DNA of 64,000 bases, from NCBI GenBank assembly GCA_944326325.1, contig CALVDQ010000004.1:62001-126000 (forward strand). Reading direction: 5' to 3'. A model generated the notes under the pieces. It saw only the letters and a program-made list of their open reading frames with translations. It was not told the DNA's origin and did not search any database. Below are positions 8,942 to 16,866 of the stretch, piece after piece. This DNA is from an uncultured Bacteroidales bacterium (GTDB taxonomy: Bacteria > Bacteroidota > Bacteroidia > Bacteroidales > UBA932). The stretch's first letter is position 1; each line of letters starts with the position of its first letter. The position numbers and the translations under genes were made by a program.

Positions 8942-9549
8942 ATCCCGCTCTTTTTCATTTCCGTAAGGGCCTTTCCGTGACCTTCTTCGCTGACGTATGC
9001 GAGGGCGTCCTTAAGGAGGATGACTTCCTTCCCTGCAGACTTGAGGTCCATGGCCGTGGCCTTGACACAGAATTCCGTGGCGATCCCGCACAGGTATACC
9101 GTATCTATGTCCAGGATGTCAAGTATCTCTCCGACACTCTGCCCGGCCTTGTTCAGTCCTTCGTATCCTGAGTATTGCTCCTTGTCCTTGTCGCAGCCCT
9201 TGTAGAATACGAATTCCTCGGACATATATGGCGCAAGCATTTCATGGACGGCACTGCCTCTGGTTCCTTCCACGCAGTGATCCGGCCATTGGCCGCCGCT
9301 GCCCTGGAACGAGCAATGTCCGGCAGGGTGGCGGTCACATACGAATAGTATCGGATACTGTCCGTATATGTCGTTTTCCCCTGCGGTCTCCGCGGATACC
9401 GTCACCTTGTCTATGAAGGACGCTGCCTGCCTGACCGCCTCTTTTGCTCCGAGATAGGCCATGGACCCGTCAATGAAGTCGTACAGCATATCCACGACCA
9501 CGAGGGCCGAATTCTCTCTTATTTCGGGGGTTTCAGAAACGGAACTCAT
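8929..9549 (-). CDS. pncA: Nicotinamidase
   Basis: The 206-residue isochorismatase-fold protein carries the nicotinamidase triad. Asp20 is in VVVDMLYDF, Lys117 in FVFYKG and Cys161 in GIATEFCVKAT. The metal-site residues Asp72 and His74 are in CDRHPAGH and His91 is in WPDHC. It hydrolyses nicotinamide to nicotinate and ammonia. Its first codons overlap the end of pncB by 17 bp, so the two are translated from one message and give the nicotinamide-to-NaMN branch of NAD salvage. It lies in the cytoplasm. Confidence 0.93.
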   Translation of the reverse strand: MSSVSETPEIRENSALVVVDMLYDFIDGSMAYLGAKEAVRQAASFIDKVTVSAETAGENDIYGQYPILFVCDRHPAGHCSFQGSGGQWPDHCVEGTRGSAVHEMLAPYMSEEFVFYKGCDKDKEQYSGYEGLNKAGQSVGEILDILDIDTVYLCGIATEFCVKATAMDLKSAGKEVILLKDALAYVSEEGHGKALTEMKKSGILMF

Positions 9550-11017
9550 TTATTTCTTTTGATAATTTGTTTATAATGCTCATTTTCAGGTCATACAGGG
9601 AATCGGATATGTCGACCTTGTAGTAATGCGGGTTTATCAGCCTTCTTTCGCTCGGGCTGAAATGGGACAGGGTCTTTTTGTAATAGGCCTTCTTCTCGTC
9701 GAGCGTATGGTTCTCCCAGCACATCCTTCCGTTTTCTATCACCTTGTGCTGCAGCGGTGAAGCTGTATAAGTCCCGCTTTCGAAAGTTTTGGACTTGTAC
9801 CTGTCGTATTCATCGTAGATCGTGAAGGTCTCCCCTGAAGTGATTTTCTTCGAAAGCGCGTCCCCTCTCAGGCAGGTAACATCGGCTTTGAAGATTTCCC
9901 CGGCCTCTTCGTCCGTCTTCATTATCCTGTATGTGATCTGGAAACCGGGATTTATCAGTTTCGCCTTGTCTTCCGACCTTTTAAGCACGGCCTCCCCGTC
10001 CACCTGTACCAGTTTGTATACGTTCCCGAAACACGGGTTTGCCTTGCTCGTGGCTATGGCATCTCCCACACCGTAGGAATCGATGCAGGCCCCCTGCCTC
10101 TCGAGGTCGGATATGATGTATTCGTCAAGAGAGTTGGTGGCGAATATCCTGCAGTCCTTCAGCCCGTGCTCGTCCAGGATACGGCGGCATTCCGTGGACA
10201 GGTAGGCAAGGTCCCCGCTGTCCAGTCTTATCCCGTACATCTGGGGATAGCTGTCATCTATGCCGTTGTCCCTATAGGCTCTTATGGCGTTCAGAACCCC
10301 GCACCTGAGGGTGTCGTAGGTGTCAACGAGGAGTATCAGGGGTTCGCCCCGGTGGCTTTTTATGTAGCTGTCGAAAGCCTTGTACTCTCCTGTGACCGAG
10401 CATCCGAACGAGGTCACGTAACTGTGGGCCATGGTCCCTGTTGACCCGCATCCGAACATTGCCCCGGTCAGGATGTTGGAAGTGTTAGCGCATCCCGCGA
10501 TTATGGCGGCCTTGGCTCCGTAGACTGCAGCCCACGGCCCGTGCGCCCGTCTCGACCCGAATTCGCTCACCGGCTTGTTCGTTGCCCTGCAGACTCTCGA
10601 GGCCTTGGTCGCTACGGCCATCTGGTGGTTCATTATGCAGAGCATCGGGGTTTCCAGGACCTGAGCCTCGATCATCGGTCCTTCCACTATTATTACCGGC
10701 TGGTTCGGGAAGGCAATCTCGCCTTCGCGCATCGCGTATATGTTTCCGGTGAATTTCATACCGGCGAGATATTTCCTGAATCCGGCATATTCCTCTCCCG
10801 GAAGGAACCTGGCGAAGAAATCTTCCGGCATCTTCCCGAGGCCTTCCACCATATCGAGGACTTCCCCGACCCCGCTCACCACAGCCCAGTTGTTGTTTTC
10901 CGGGGCTTTGCGGTAGAACAGGTTGAAAATAGCCGTCTTGTCCGCAAAACCGTTGTCGTAGAAAGACTTTCCCATCGTGTACTGGTACTTGTCGGAGCAA
11001 TATGCGTTGTTGATCAT
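9533..11017 (-). CDS. pncB: Nicotinate phosphoribosyltransferase
   Basis: The 494-residue protein has the long-form NAPRTase layout. The N-terminus is YCSDKYQYTMG. A central FGSRRAHGP segment contains the His that is phosphorylated in the family. LVDTYDTLRCG and IRLDSGDLAYLS are also present, as is FATNSLDEY before the C-terminal domain. It makes nicotinate mononucleotide from nicotinate and PRPP with ATP. It is first in the pncB-pncA operon, with a TACATTTG -7 box upstream at 11042-11035. Confidence 0.93.
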   Translation of the reverse strand: MINNAYCSDKYQYTMGKSFYDNGFADKTAIFNLFYRKAPENNNWAVVSGVGEVLDMVEGLGKMPEDFFARFLPGEEYAGFRKYLAGMKFTGNIYAMREGEIAFPNQPVIIVEGPMIEAQVLETPMLCIMNHQMAVATKASRVCRATNKPVSEFGSRRAHGPWAAVYGAKAAIIAGCANTSNILTGAMFGCGSTGTMAHSYVTSFGCSVTGEYKAFDSYIKSHRGEPLILLVDTYDTLRCGVLNAIRAYRDNGIDDSYPQMYGIRLDSGDLAYLSTECRRILDEHGLKDCRIFATNSLDEYIISDLERQGACIDSYGVGDAIATSKANPCFGNVYKLVQVDGEAVLKRSEDKAKLINPGFQITYRIMKTDEEAGEIFKADVTCLRGDALSKKITSGETFTIYDEYDRYKSKTFESGTYTASPLQHKVIENGRMCWENHTLDEKKAYYKKTLSHFSPSERRLINPHYYKVDISDSLYDLKMSIINKLSKEINEFRF

Positions 11018-11034
11018 AATCAGGATATTTGATA

Positions 11035-11042
11035 CAAATGTA
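11035..11042 (-). promoter_or_regulatory. -7 promoter element for pncB-pncA
   Basis: TACATTTG on the minus strand fits TAnnTTTG and lies 17 bp before the pncB start. The matching -33 box is not clear. The divergent kinase promoter lies immediately to the right. Confidence 0.45.
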
Positions 11043-11052
11043 GTCTTTCTTT

Positions 11053-11084
11053 TTTGTGATTGTTGATTTTATCGACTATTTTTG
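11053..11084 (+). promoter_or_regulatory. Consensus promoter for AmgK-RapZ/MurU operon
   Basis: TTTG (11053-11056), a 20 bp spacer and TATTTTTG (11077-11084) match the Bacteroidetes promoter. The -7 box overlaps a TTG that could be read as an upstream start, so the first real codon is taken as the ATG at 11106. Confidence 0.7.
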
Positions 11085-11105
11085 AAAAATATCACGCAAT
11101 ATACA

Positions 11106-12560
11106 ATGGAAAAAGAGCTTGAAACCCTTTTCAGAGACTATACCGGAAAACTTCCGGAAAAGGTCGGACAGCTTACCTCGTCCGGAAGCAACCGCACATA
11201 TTTCCGCCTTTCTTCCGGGGGATTTTCCTGCGTGGGAGTGGCCGGAACCGTGGCTGAAGAGAACAGGGCATTCTGCGACCTTGCATCGCATTTCGCCTCC
11301 AAGGGGATAAATGTTCCCGAAGTATATACCGTGAGCCCCGACGGGATGTTCTACCTCCAGGAGGACCTGGGGAACGAGACCCTGTTCGACAGGATTTCCG
11401 CCGGAAGGCATGCAGGCACGTATTCCGAAGAGGAGACTGCCCTTCTGAAAAAGACTATCTCCAGGCTTCCCGAGATACAGGTGAAAGGTGCGGAAGGCTG
11501 GGACTTTTCGAGATGTTTCCACAGTACCTCCTTCAACCGGCGTTCGGTAATGTTTGATCTGAACTATTTCAAATATTGCTTTTTGAAGACTTCCGGTCTG
11601 GAGTTCAATGAGGAGAGGCTGGAAGATGACTTTGACAGACTGGCGGGCCTTCTTCTGGAATATGATGACAACGCGTTCATGTACAGGGATTTCCAGTCGA
11701 GGAATGTCATGATCATGGACGGAGAACCGTATTTTATTGATTTCCAGGGAGGCCGCAGGGGGCCGGTCTATTATGATGTCGCATCTTTCGTATGGCAGGC
11801 CAGGTCCGCTTTTCCTCCGCAACTGAAGGAGGAACTTGTCTCGGAATATGTCTCGGCCTTGAGAAAATACCGGGATACCGATATGGAGGAGTTCCTGAAG
11901 CGATTGCATATATTCGTCTTTTTCAGGACATTGCAGGTGCTCGGTGCATACGGGTTCAGGGGATGTTTCGAGAAGAAACGGCATTTTCTGGAAAGCATAC
12001 CTTATGCTGTCGCGAATCTTGGAGAGGCGGCCGCTGCGGTACAAAGTCACTGTCCTTATCTTGCGGAGCTTTCCCTGAAACTGTCGGGCCTTCCTGGATT
12101 CCGCGGAAGCAGCATGGACACGGAAGGACCACGGCATTCCGGACTCAGGGTCCGGATCTTCAGTTTCTCCTACAGGAAAGGGATTCCGGAAGATACTGCA
12201 GGTAATGGAGGAGGCTATGTATTTGACTGCAGGGCCATGCATAATCCCGGAAAATACGAGCAGTACCGGAATCTGACCGGGATGGACAAGCCCGTGAAGG
12301 ATTTTCTGGAAAGCAGGGGAGAGGTGGTGCCGTTCCTGGAGAATGTGTATGCCCTGGCCGATGCCCATGTGGAAAAATACATGGAAAGGGGGTTCACCGA
12401 CCTGATGTTTTCATTCGGGTGTACCGGAGGACAGCACAGGTCCGTATATTGTGCCGGGGCGCTTGCCGCGCATCTGCATTCGAAATACAGTATTGAAATC
12501 ACCCTTGTCCACAGGGAACAGGGTGTGGAGAAGATATACCGATGCCAGGAAAAGCAATGA
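11106..12560 (+). CDS. AmgK-like amino-sugar kinase fused to RapZ C-terminal domain
   Basis: The protein has 484 residues from the ATG at 11106; an in-frame TTG at 11082 lies in the promoter and is rejected. Residues about 1-310 form an APH-type kinase. The catalytic loop is MYRDFQSRN (Asp195), with Tyr in place of the usual His. The metal-binding FIDFQGGRRGP (Asp212) resembles AmgK, which phosphorylates MurNAc or GlcNAc at the anomeric position. From residue about 347 a second domain matches the C-terminal half of RapZ, with VFDCRAMHNPG and FGCTGGQHRSV (Cys439). In enterobacteria that domain binds glucosamine-6-phosphate. The 3' end overlaps the nucleotidyltransferase start by 19 bp. Kinase specificity and the sensor role are inferences. 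Confidence 0.82.
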   Translation: MEKELETLFRDYTGKLPEKVGQLTSSGSNRTYFRLSSGGFSCVGVAGTVAEENRAFCDLASHFASKGINVPEVYTVSPDGMFYLQEDLGNETLFDRISAGRHAGTYSEEETALLKKTISRLPEIQVKGAEGWDFSRCFHSTSFNRRSVMFDLNYFKYCFLKTSGLEFNEERLEDDFDRLAGLLLEYDDNAFMYRDFQSRNVMIMDGEPYFIDFQGGRRGPVYYDVASFVWQARSAFPPQLKEELVSEYVSALRKYRDTDMEEFLKRLHIFVFFRTLQVLGAYGFRGCFEKKRHFLESIPYAVANLGEAAAAVQSHCPYLAELSLKLSGLPGFRGSSMDTEGPRHSGLRVRIFSFSYRKGIPEDTAGNGGGYVFDCRAMHNPGKYEQYRNLTGMDKPVKDFLESRGEVVPFLENVYALADAHVEKYMERGFTDLMFSFGCTGGQHRSVYCAGALAAHLHSKYSIEITLVHREQGVEKIYRCQEKQ

Positions 12561-13297
12561 TTTTCGCTGCGGGACTCGGCACGAGGCTGAGACCGCTTAC
12601 AGACAGTATGCCCAAGGCTCTTGTGCCGGTTTGCGGGAAACCCCTGCTTCAGATAACGCTCGAGAAGCTCATTTCGGGAGGATATGACGACATTGTGGTC
12701 AATGTCCATCATTTTGCCGGGCAGATAAAGGAATTTCTGTCCATGATGGAATGGCCGGGAGTGCGGATAAGCATTTCCGATGAGTCCGACCTGCTCCGGG
12801 ATACGGGGGGCGGGATAAGATATGCCGCCCCTCTGCTCGGAGAGGGCAGTTTCCTGGTCCATAATGTGGACATTATCTCGAATCTTGACCTGGGGGAATT
12901 CCGTTCCTGTGTCAGGGAGGATGCCGTCGCCACTCTCGCGGTCAGCGGAAGGAAGTCTTCCCGATATCTCCTGTTCGGAGATGACATGAGACTTGCCGGA
13001 TGGATGAATACCCTTACCGGAGAGGTGCGCAGCCCTTACCGAGGACTGGATCCGGACAAATGCAGGAAATACGCCTTCTCCGGTATCCATATACTGTCAC
13101 ACAAGGTGTTCGGGCTTTTCGGGAAAAGGGGGTTCGGGGAGAAATTCCCGATAATGGATTTCTATCTGGACATTGCCGCCGAGTATCCTGTCTACGGTAT
13201 CTCGCCGGAGGGACTGGAACTGATCGATGTGGGCAAGCCGGAGTCCCTGTCACTCGCCGGTGATTTCCTCAGACGCAGCGGGCACGTTCCTCTTTAG
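12542..13297 (+). CDS. murU: MurU-like sugar-1-phosphate nucleotidyltransferase
   Basis: The 251-residue protein is a single nucleotidyltransferase domain that begins with the signature MIFAAGLGTRLRPLTD and contains KPLLQITLEKL and FLVHNVDII, where the Asp would bind metal. Its length and lack of a C-terminal beta-helix fit MurU, which makes UDP-MurNAc from MurNAc-1-phosphate in the peptidoglycan recycling shortcut. The directly preceding, overlapping AmgK-like kinase supports this assignment over a mannose- or glucose-1-phosphate enzyme. The last 48 bp overlap the convergent CPBP protease gene. Confidence 0.78.
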   Translation: MPGKAMIFAAGLGTRLRPLTDSMPKALVPVCGKPLLQITLEKLISGGYDDIVVNVHHFAGQIKEFLSMMEWPGVRISISDESDLLRDTGGGIRYAAPLLGEGSFLVHNVDIISNLDLGEFRSCVREDAVATLAVSGRKSSRYLLFGDDMRLAGWMNTLTGEVRSPYRGLDPDKCRKYAFSGIHILSHKVFGLFGKRGFGEKFPIMDFYLDIAAEYPVYGISPEGLELIDVGKPESLSLAGDFLRRSGHVPL

Positions 13298-14143
13298 GAT
13301 AAGAATGAACACGACCAGGATGAAGAGACTTGCGGCCAGCAAGGTTGCATACTGCCATCCGGCGAGGATTTCCGTATAGGAGTCCATCTCGCGGAAAGTT
13401 TCGTTCTGGCCGACCAGGGCTGCAAACGTGTTGTTGGTGCAGTGCATCAGCATGGTCAGCTTCAGGGACCCGGTCTTGTAGTATACGTAAGCGAACAACA
13501 TTCCCAGGATAAAGGCAGGAAGTGCCTGCCACGGGTTGAGATGGATAATGGCGAAGAACAGCGATGATATCACCATTGCCCATACCGGCCTGATATGGGC
13601 AAGGAGACCTCGCAGAACCAGTCCCCTGCACAGCCATTCCTCGAATATCGGTGCGAATACCGAAACGGACAGGAGGGTTGCCCACAGCGGTGTGCCAACG
13701 AGCATCTGCTCCGTAAGGTTGTCGAACCATTCCGGAGTCGGAGGAAGGATCTTGAGAAGCGGGTCGGTAAGGAAACTGGCGGACAGGGTCACGATGATTG
13801 CCATGATGGCCAGTACCCAGAATCCGAGTCTGCCGAAATCCGACCTGTCTACAGGTATCCCTTCTCCGGCTTCGAATGCTTCGTTGAATCTGCTCCGGCT
13901 CGATGCATAGATCATGGCCGGAATGAACATTATGGGGTATGATATGAGCATGGAGTACGCCCCGAGTCCTTCAGCGCCGGGAATCATCATGAACAGTGCC
14001 GTGACGGCATTGCCCAGAAGGGCGCCTGCGAACAGGAACACGAGGAGTATGAACACTCCTTTTATGTCCGGAAGGTAGTATGTGTAGTTTGACAGCAGGT
14101 CAAAAGACCTCCTGGTGCTTCTCCGGGGCGACATCATGCTCAT
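13250..14143 (-). CDS. CPBP-family intramembrane metalloprotease
   Basis: The 297-residue membrane protein has about seven spans. It has the three CPBP/Abi motifs: EEWLCR (EExxxR), FFAIIHLNP (FxxxH) and MHCTNN (HxxxN). These residues form the presumed metal site of a glutamate-type intramembrane protease related to Rce1. Bacterial members are implicated in processing of peptides or in regulation, but the substrate here is unknown. It follows the nucleotidyltransferase gene on the minus strand by 5 bp, so the two probably share a message. Its 3' end overlaps the murU-like gene by 48 bp. Confidence 0.85.
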   Translation of the reverse strand: MSMMSPRRSTRRSFDLLSNYTYYLPDIKGVFILLVFLFAGALLGNAVTALFMMIPGAEGLGAYSMLISYPIMFIPAMIYASSRSRFNEAFEAGEGIPVDRSDFGRLGFWVLAIMAIIVTLSASFLTDPLLKILPPTPEWFDNLTEQMLVGTPLWATLLSVSVFAPIFEEWLCRGLVLRGLLAHIRPVWAMVISSLFFAIIHLNPWQALPAFILGMLFAYVYYKTGSLKLTMLMHCTNNTFAALVGQNETFREMDSYTEILAGWQYATLLAASLFILVVFILILKRNVPAASEEITGE

Positions 14144-14148
14144 GGCCG

Positions 14149-15084
14149 TCAGTCTTTATTATACAGCGGGGAAGGGTACACTCCCTTGTCCGCAAATTCC
14201 TGGAACTTTGCCACTACACCTGGCCTGTCCTGCTTGAAAGTGACTCCGAACCAGCGTGACGGGGTTGACAGGAGTTCTACCTTGGCCGTATCTTCCTTGA
14301 TCATGCAGTCGATGGCGTAAGGTATATAGAACTCTTTCTTCAGTTCGTTGATGTTTTCCTTCAGGAACTGGCTGAAGATTACGCTGCTCTTCTCGAAATA
14401 GTCAGGAGTGAAGCCCCACATGTTCATCGAGCAGAGGGCTTCTCCGTCCACTTCGACCCTTTCACCCTTGCTGTTGTCGGCGTATACCTTGCCGTCGCCG
14501 GCCTTTTCGACGTTGTGATGTTCCTCTACATGGGTAAGATAGCTTGCTGCATCAGCGGTGCATATCCCGCGGGATACTCCGCCGGATTCGGAAAGGGTGT
14601 TCTCAAGCTTGAATCCGACGAGACAGTATTCCCCTTCGGTCTCGCTGTGTGCCGTAAGCCAGTCAGCCAATATCCTGAAAGAATCCCTTCCGTAGTAATC
14701 ATCTCCGTTTATGACGGCGAACGGCTCCTTTATCACATCTTTCGCCATAAGTACCGCGTGGGCCGTACCCCAAGGCTTTTCCCTTTCAGGATTAAGGGTG
14801 AAACCGGCCGGAATCTTGTTCAGTTCCTGAATCACGAAATCGAACTCTATTGGCTGGCCGTCGGGACAGGTGACGTTCCTGTATCTTTCCGCTACCATTT
14901 TCCTGAAATCCTCGAGAAAGTATTCCCGTACTATGTATACGACCTTGCCGAACCCGGCATTCACTGCATCGTAGATTGAATAGTCGATGATGGTTTCCCC
15001 GTTAGGGCCGAGGCCGTCCATCTGTTTGAGACCTCCGTAACGGCTGCCCATTCCGGCAGCGAGAACTAATAGTGTTGGTTTCAT
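14149..15084 (-). CDS. NTP_transferase-type sugar nucleotidyltransferase
   Basis: The 311-residue protein starts with LVLAAGMGSRYGGLKQ, a nucleotidyltransferase P-loop-like signature, then has GETIIDYSIYDAV and the metal-binding AVINGDDYYG. It lacks a left-handed beta-helix domain. Family members transfer a nucleotide to a sugar phosphate; the sugar is not evident. It is transcribed with the CPBP protease gene. Its promoter probably uses the left half of the palindrome at 15141-15158. It differs from the MurU-like protein in length and core motifs, so it is unlikely to be redundant with it. Confidence 0.75.
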   Translation of the reverse strand: MKPTLLVLAAGMGSRYGGLKQMDGLGPNGETIIDYSIYDAVNAGFGKVVYIVREYFLEDFRKMVAERYRNVTCPDGQPIEFDFVIQELNKIPAGFTLNPEREKPWGTAHAVLMAKDVIKEPFAVINGDDYYGRDSFRILADWLTAHSETEGEYCLVGFKLENTLSESGGVSRGICTADAASYLTHVEEHHNVEKAGDGKVYADNSKGERVEVDGEALCSMNMWGFTPDYFEKSSVIFSQFLKENINELKKEFYIPYAIDCMIKEDTAKVELLSTPSRWFGVTFKQDRPGVVAKFQEFADKGVYPSPLYNKD

Positions 15085-15140
15085 ATCCCTGTTTTATGTT
15101 TTAAGACGTTTTTATCCAGACTCATTGTGACAATATTTTT

Positions 15141-15158
15141 CAAATTTAGCTAAATTTG
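15141..15158. promoter_or_regulatory. 18-bp palindrome carrying two divergent -7 boxes
   Basis: CAAATTTAGCTAAATTTG is a perfect palindrome. Each half reads TAAATTTG on its own strand: plus at 15151-15158 toward the FtsB-like gene, and minus at 15148-15141 toward the nucleotidyltransferase gene. Both fit the TAnnTTTG -7 consensus. No clear -33 boxes lie at the standard spacing. Confidence 0.55.
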
Positions 15159-15208
15159 CCGAACATTATTGCCAAAAAGAGAAAAACTTTCCCGTAAAAC
15201 TCAGGATC

Positions 15209-15514
15209 ATGAAGAATATCAAGGAAATACTGAAAGGAGAGCACAGAAGTTTCATGCGTTATGCGCTGGTAGTCACTTTCCTTTTCCTGCTCTTCGTGCT
15301 TTTCAAGCCTGGAAGCAACATATTCAACTGGCTGGACGCCCGACGGGAGATTTCACGCCAGGAAAAGCAGATTTCCGAGTACGGCAAAGAACTGGAAGAA
15401 CTCGACAAGAGAATTAATCTGCTGACTTCCGACAGGGATACACTTGAAAAATTCGCCCGGGAGAAGTTTCATCTTGCTGCCCCGGGCGAGGATGTATTCA
15501 TACTTGAGGAATAA
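15209..15514 (+). CDS. FtsB/DivIC-like septum formation initiator
   Basis: This 101-residue bitopic protein has a short cytoplasmic N-terminus, one membrane span (about 19-35) and then a coiled coil (about 45-75) rich in Glu, Lys and Leu. It ends with the FtsB/DivIC signature LEKFAREKFHLAAPGEDVF. Such proteins join FtsL and FtsQ in the divisome. The size and order of parts match the family exactly. The stop codon abuts the stop of convergent purB (15514/15515). Confidence 0.88.
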   Translation: MKNIKEILKGEHRSFMRYALVVTFLFLLFVLFKPGSNIFNWLDARREISRQEKQISEYGKELEELDKRINLLTSDRDTLEKFAREKFHLAAPGEDVFILEE

Positions 15515-16855
15515 TCAGAATCCGGTGTATGTCATAGGTGTGATGGCTCTCAGTTCCTCCTTGACCGTTTCACTGACATCGAGTTTCTCGATGAATTCCG
15601 CTATTGTCTCATGGTTGATGACCGAGCCTGTACGGGTGAGGGCTTTCAGCGTTTCGTAAGGGTTCGGGTAGTTTTCCCTTCTCAGGATTGTCTGGATGGC
15701 TTCAGCCACGACAGCCCAGTTCCTTTCGAGGTCGGCCTCTATGGCGGCTTCGTTGAGGATAAGTTTTCCGAGGCCTTTTTTCAGCGAGTTCAGGGCTATG
15801 ACCTGATGGGCTACCGGCACTCCTACGTTCCTCAGGACGGTGGAATCCGTAAGGTCCCTCTGCAGCCTTGATATCGGGAGCTTCATCGAGAGGAAGGTCA
15901 GCACAGCATCCGCCATACCGAGATTGCCCTCTGCGTTCTCGAAGTCTATAGGGTTGACCTTGTGCGGCATGGCCGAGGAGCCGACCTCGTTCCTGTTCAC
16001 TTTCTGCTTGAAGTATTCCATCGAGATATAGGTCCAGATATCGCGGCAAAGGTCTATCAGGATAGTGTTTATCCTCCTCATATTGTCGAATATCGCCGCA
16101 AGGTTGTCGTAATGCTCTATCTGGGTTGTCGGGAAGGACCTTTTCAGTCCCAGCGAGCTTACGAAGGAGTCCCCGAAGCTGATCCAGTCGATGCCTGGGT
16201 ATGCCACCTTGTGTGCGTTCATGTTTCCTGTGGCTCCTCCGAATTTTGCCGGGTATGTCAGCAGGGAGAACTGTCTCAGCTGTTCCTCGATACGCACCTG
16301 GAAGACCTTGAATTCTTTCCCGACCTTGGTAGGGGAGGCCGGCTGGCCGTGGGTCTTGGCGAGCATGGGAATGTCTTTCCATTCTTCCGCCATACCGCGG
16401 ATTATCTCCAGCATTTCGTTCATAAGGGGAAGCCAGCATCCTTCCACCGCCTCCTTGAGCGAGAGGGGCACGGAGGTGTTGTTTATATCCTGGGATGTAA
16501 GCCCGAAGTGTACGAACTCCCCCCATTTCAAGATGTCCATCTCCCTGAATTTCTCCTTTATGAAATATTCCACAGCCTTGACGTCGTGGTTGGTGGTCTT
16601 CTCGATCTCCTTGACCCTTTCCGCTTCTTCCGGAGTGAAGTTCCGGTAGATGTCCCTGAGGTTTTCGTACCTGCCTTTGTCAAAGTCTGCAAGCTGGGGC
16701 AGCGGTATCTCACACAGCGCGATGAAATATTCGATTTCCACCCTTATGCGGTAGCGAATCAGGGCAAATTCGCTGAAATACTCCCTCAGTGGCTCTGTCT
16801 GGCGGGAATACCTTCCGTCGACAGGGGAGACAGCCAAAAGTGAACTTTTGCTCAT
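15515..16855 (-). CDS. purB: Adenylosuccinate lyase
   Basis: The 446-residue protein is a fumarase/aspartase-superfamily enzyme. It begins with LLAVSPVDGRYSRQTEPL, contains HFGLTSQDINNT and TKVGKEF, and has the signature loop SSAMPHKVNPIDFENAEGN with the catalytic Ser. It performs two steps of purine synthesis, cleaving SAICAR and adenylosuccinate with release of fumarate. Length and motifs match the E. coli-type PurB. It is 11 bp downstream of folP and probably cotranscribed with it. Confidence 0.95.
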   Translation of the reverse strand: MSKSSLLAVSPVDGRYSRQTEPLREYFSEFALIRYRIRVEIEYFIALCEIPLPQLADFDKGRYENLRDIYRNFTPEEAERVKEIEKTTNHDVKAVEYFIKEKFREMDILKWGEFVHFGLTSQDINNTSVPLSLKEAVEGCWLPLMNEMLEIIRGMAEEWKDIPMLAKTHGQPASPTKVGKEFKVFQVRIEEQLRQFSLLTYPAKFGGATGNMNAHKVAYPGIDWISFGDSFVSSLGLKRSFPTTQIEHYDNLAAIFDNMRRINTILIDLCRDIWTYISMEYFKQKVNRNEVGSSAMPHKVNPIDFENAEGNLGMADAVLTFLSMKLPISRLQRDLTDSTVLRNVGVPVAHQVIALNSLKKGLGKLILNEAAIEADLERNWAVVAEAIQTILRRENYPNPYETLKALTRTGSVINHETIAEFIEKLDVSETVKEELRAITPMTYTGF

Positions 16856-16866
16856 TATCTGTAATA

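Noticed and set aside
11082-11105. TTG as start of the kinase-RapZ protein
   Set aside because: It lies inside the -7 box at 11077-11084; the ATG at 11106 follows the promoter at a normal distance.
11076-12368. 430-codon open frame on the minus strand
   Set aside because: It is antisense to the kinase-RapZ fusion, which has several catalytic motifs and a consensus promoter. The antisense product has no signal or domain.
12215-13090. 291-codon open frame on the minus strand
   Set aside because: It runs across two well-supported genes on the plus strand and carries no motif.
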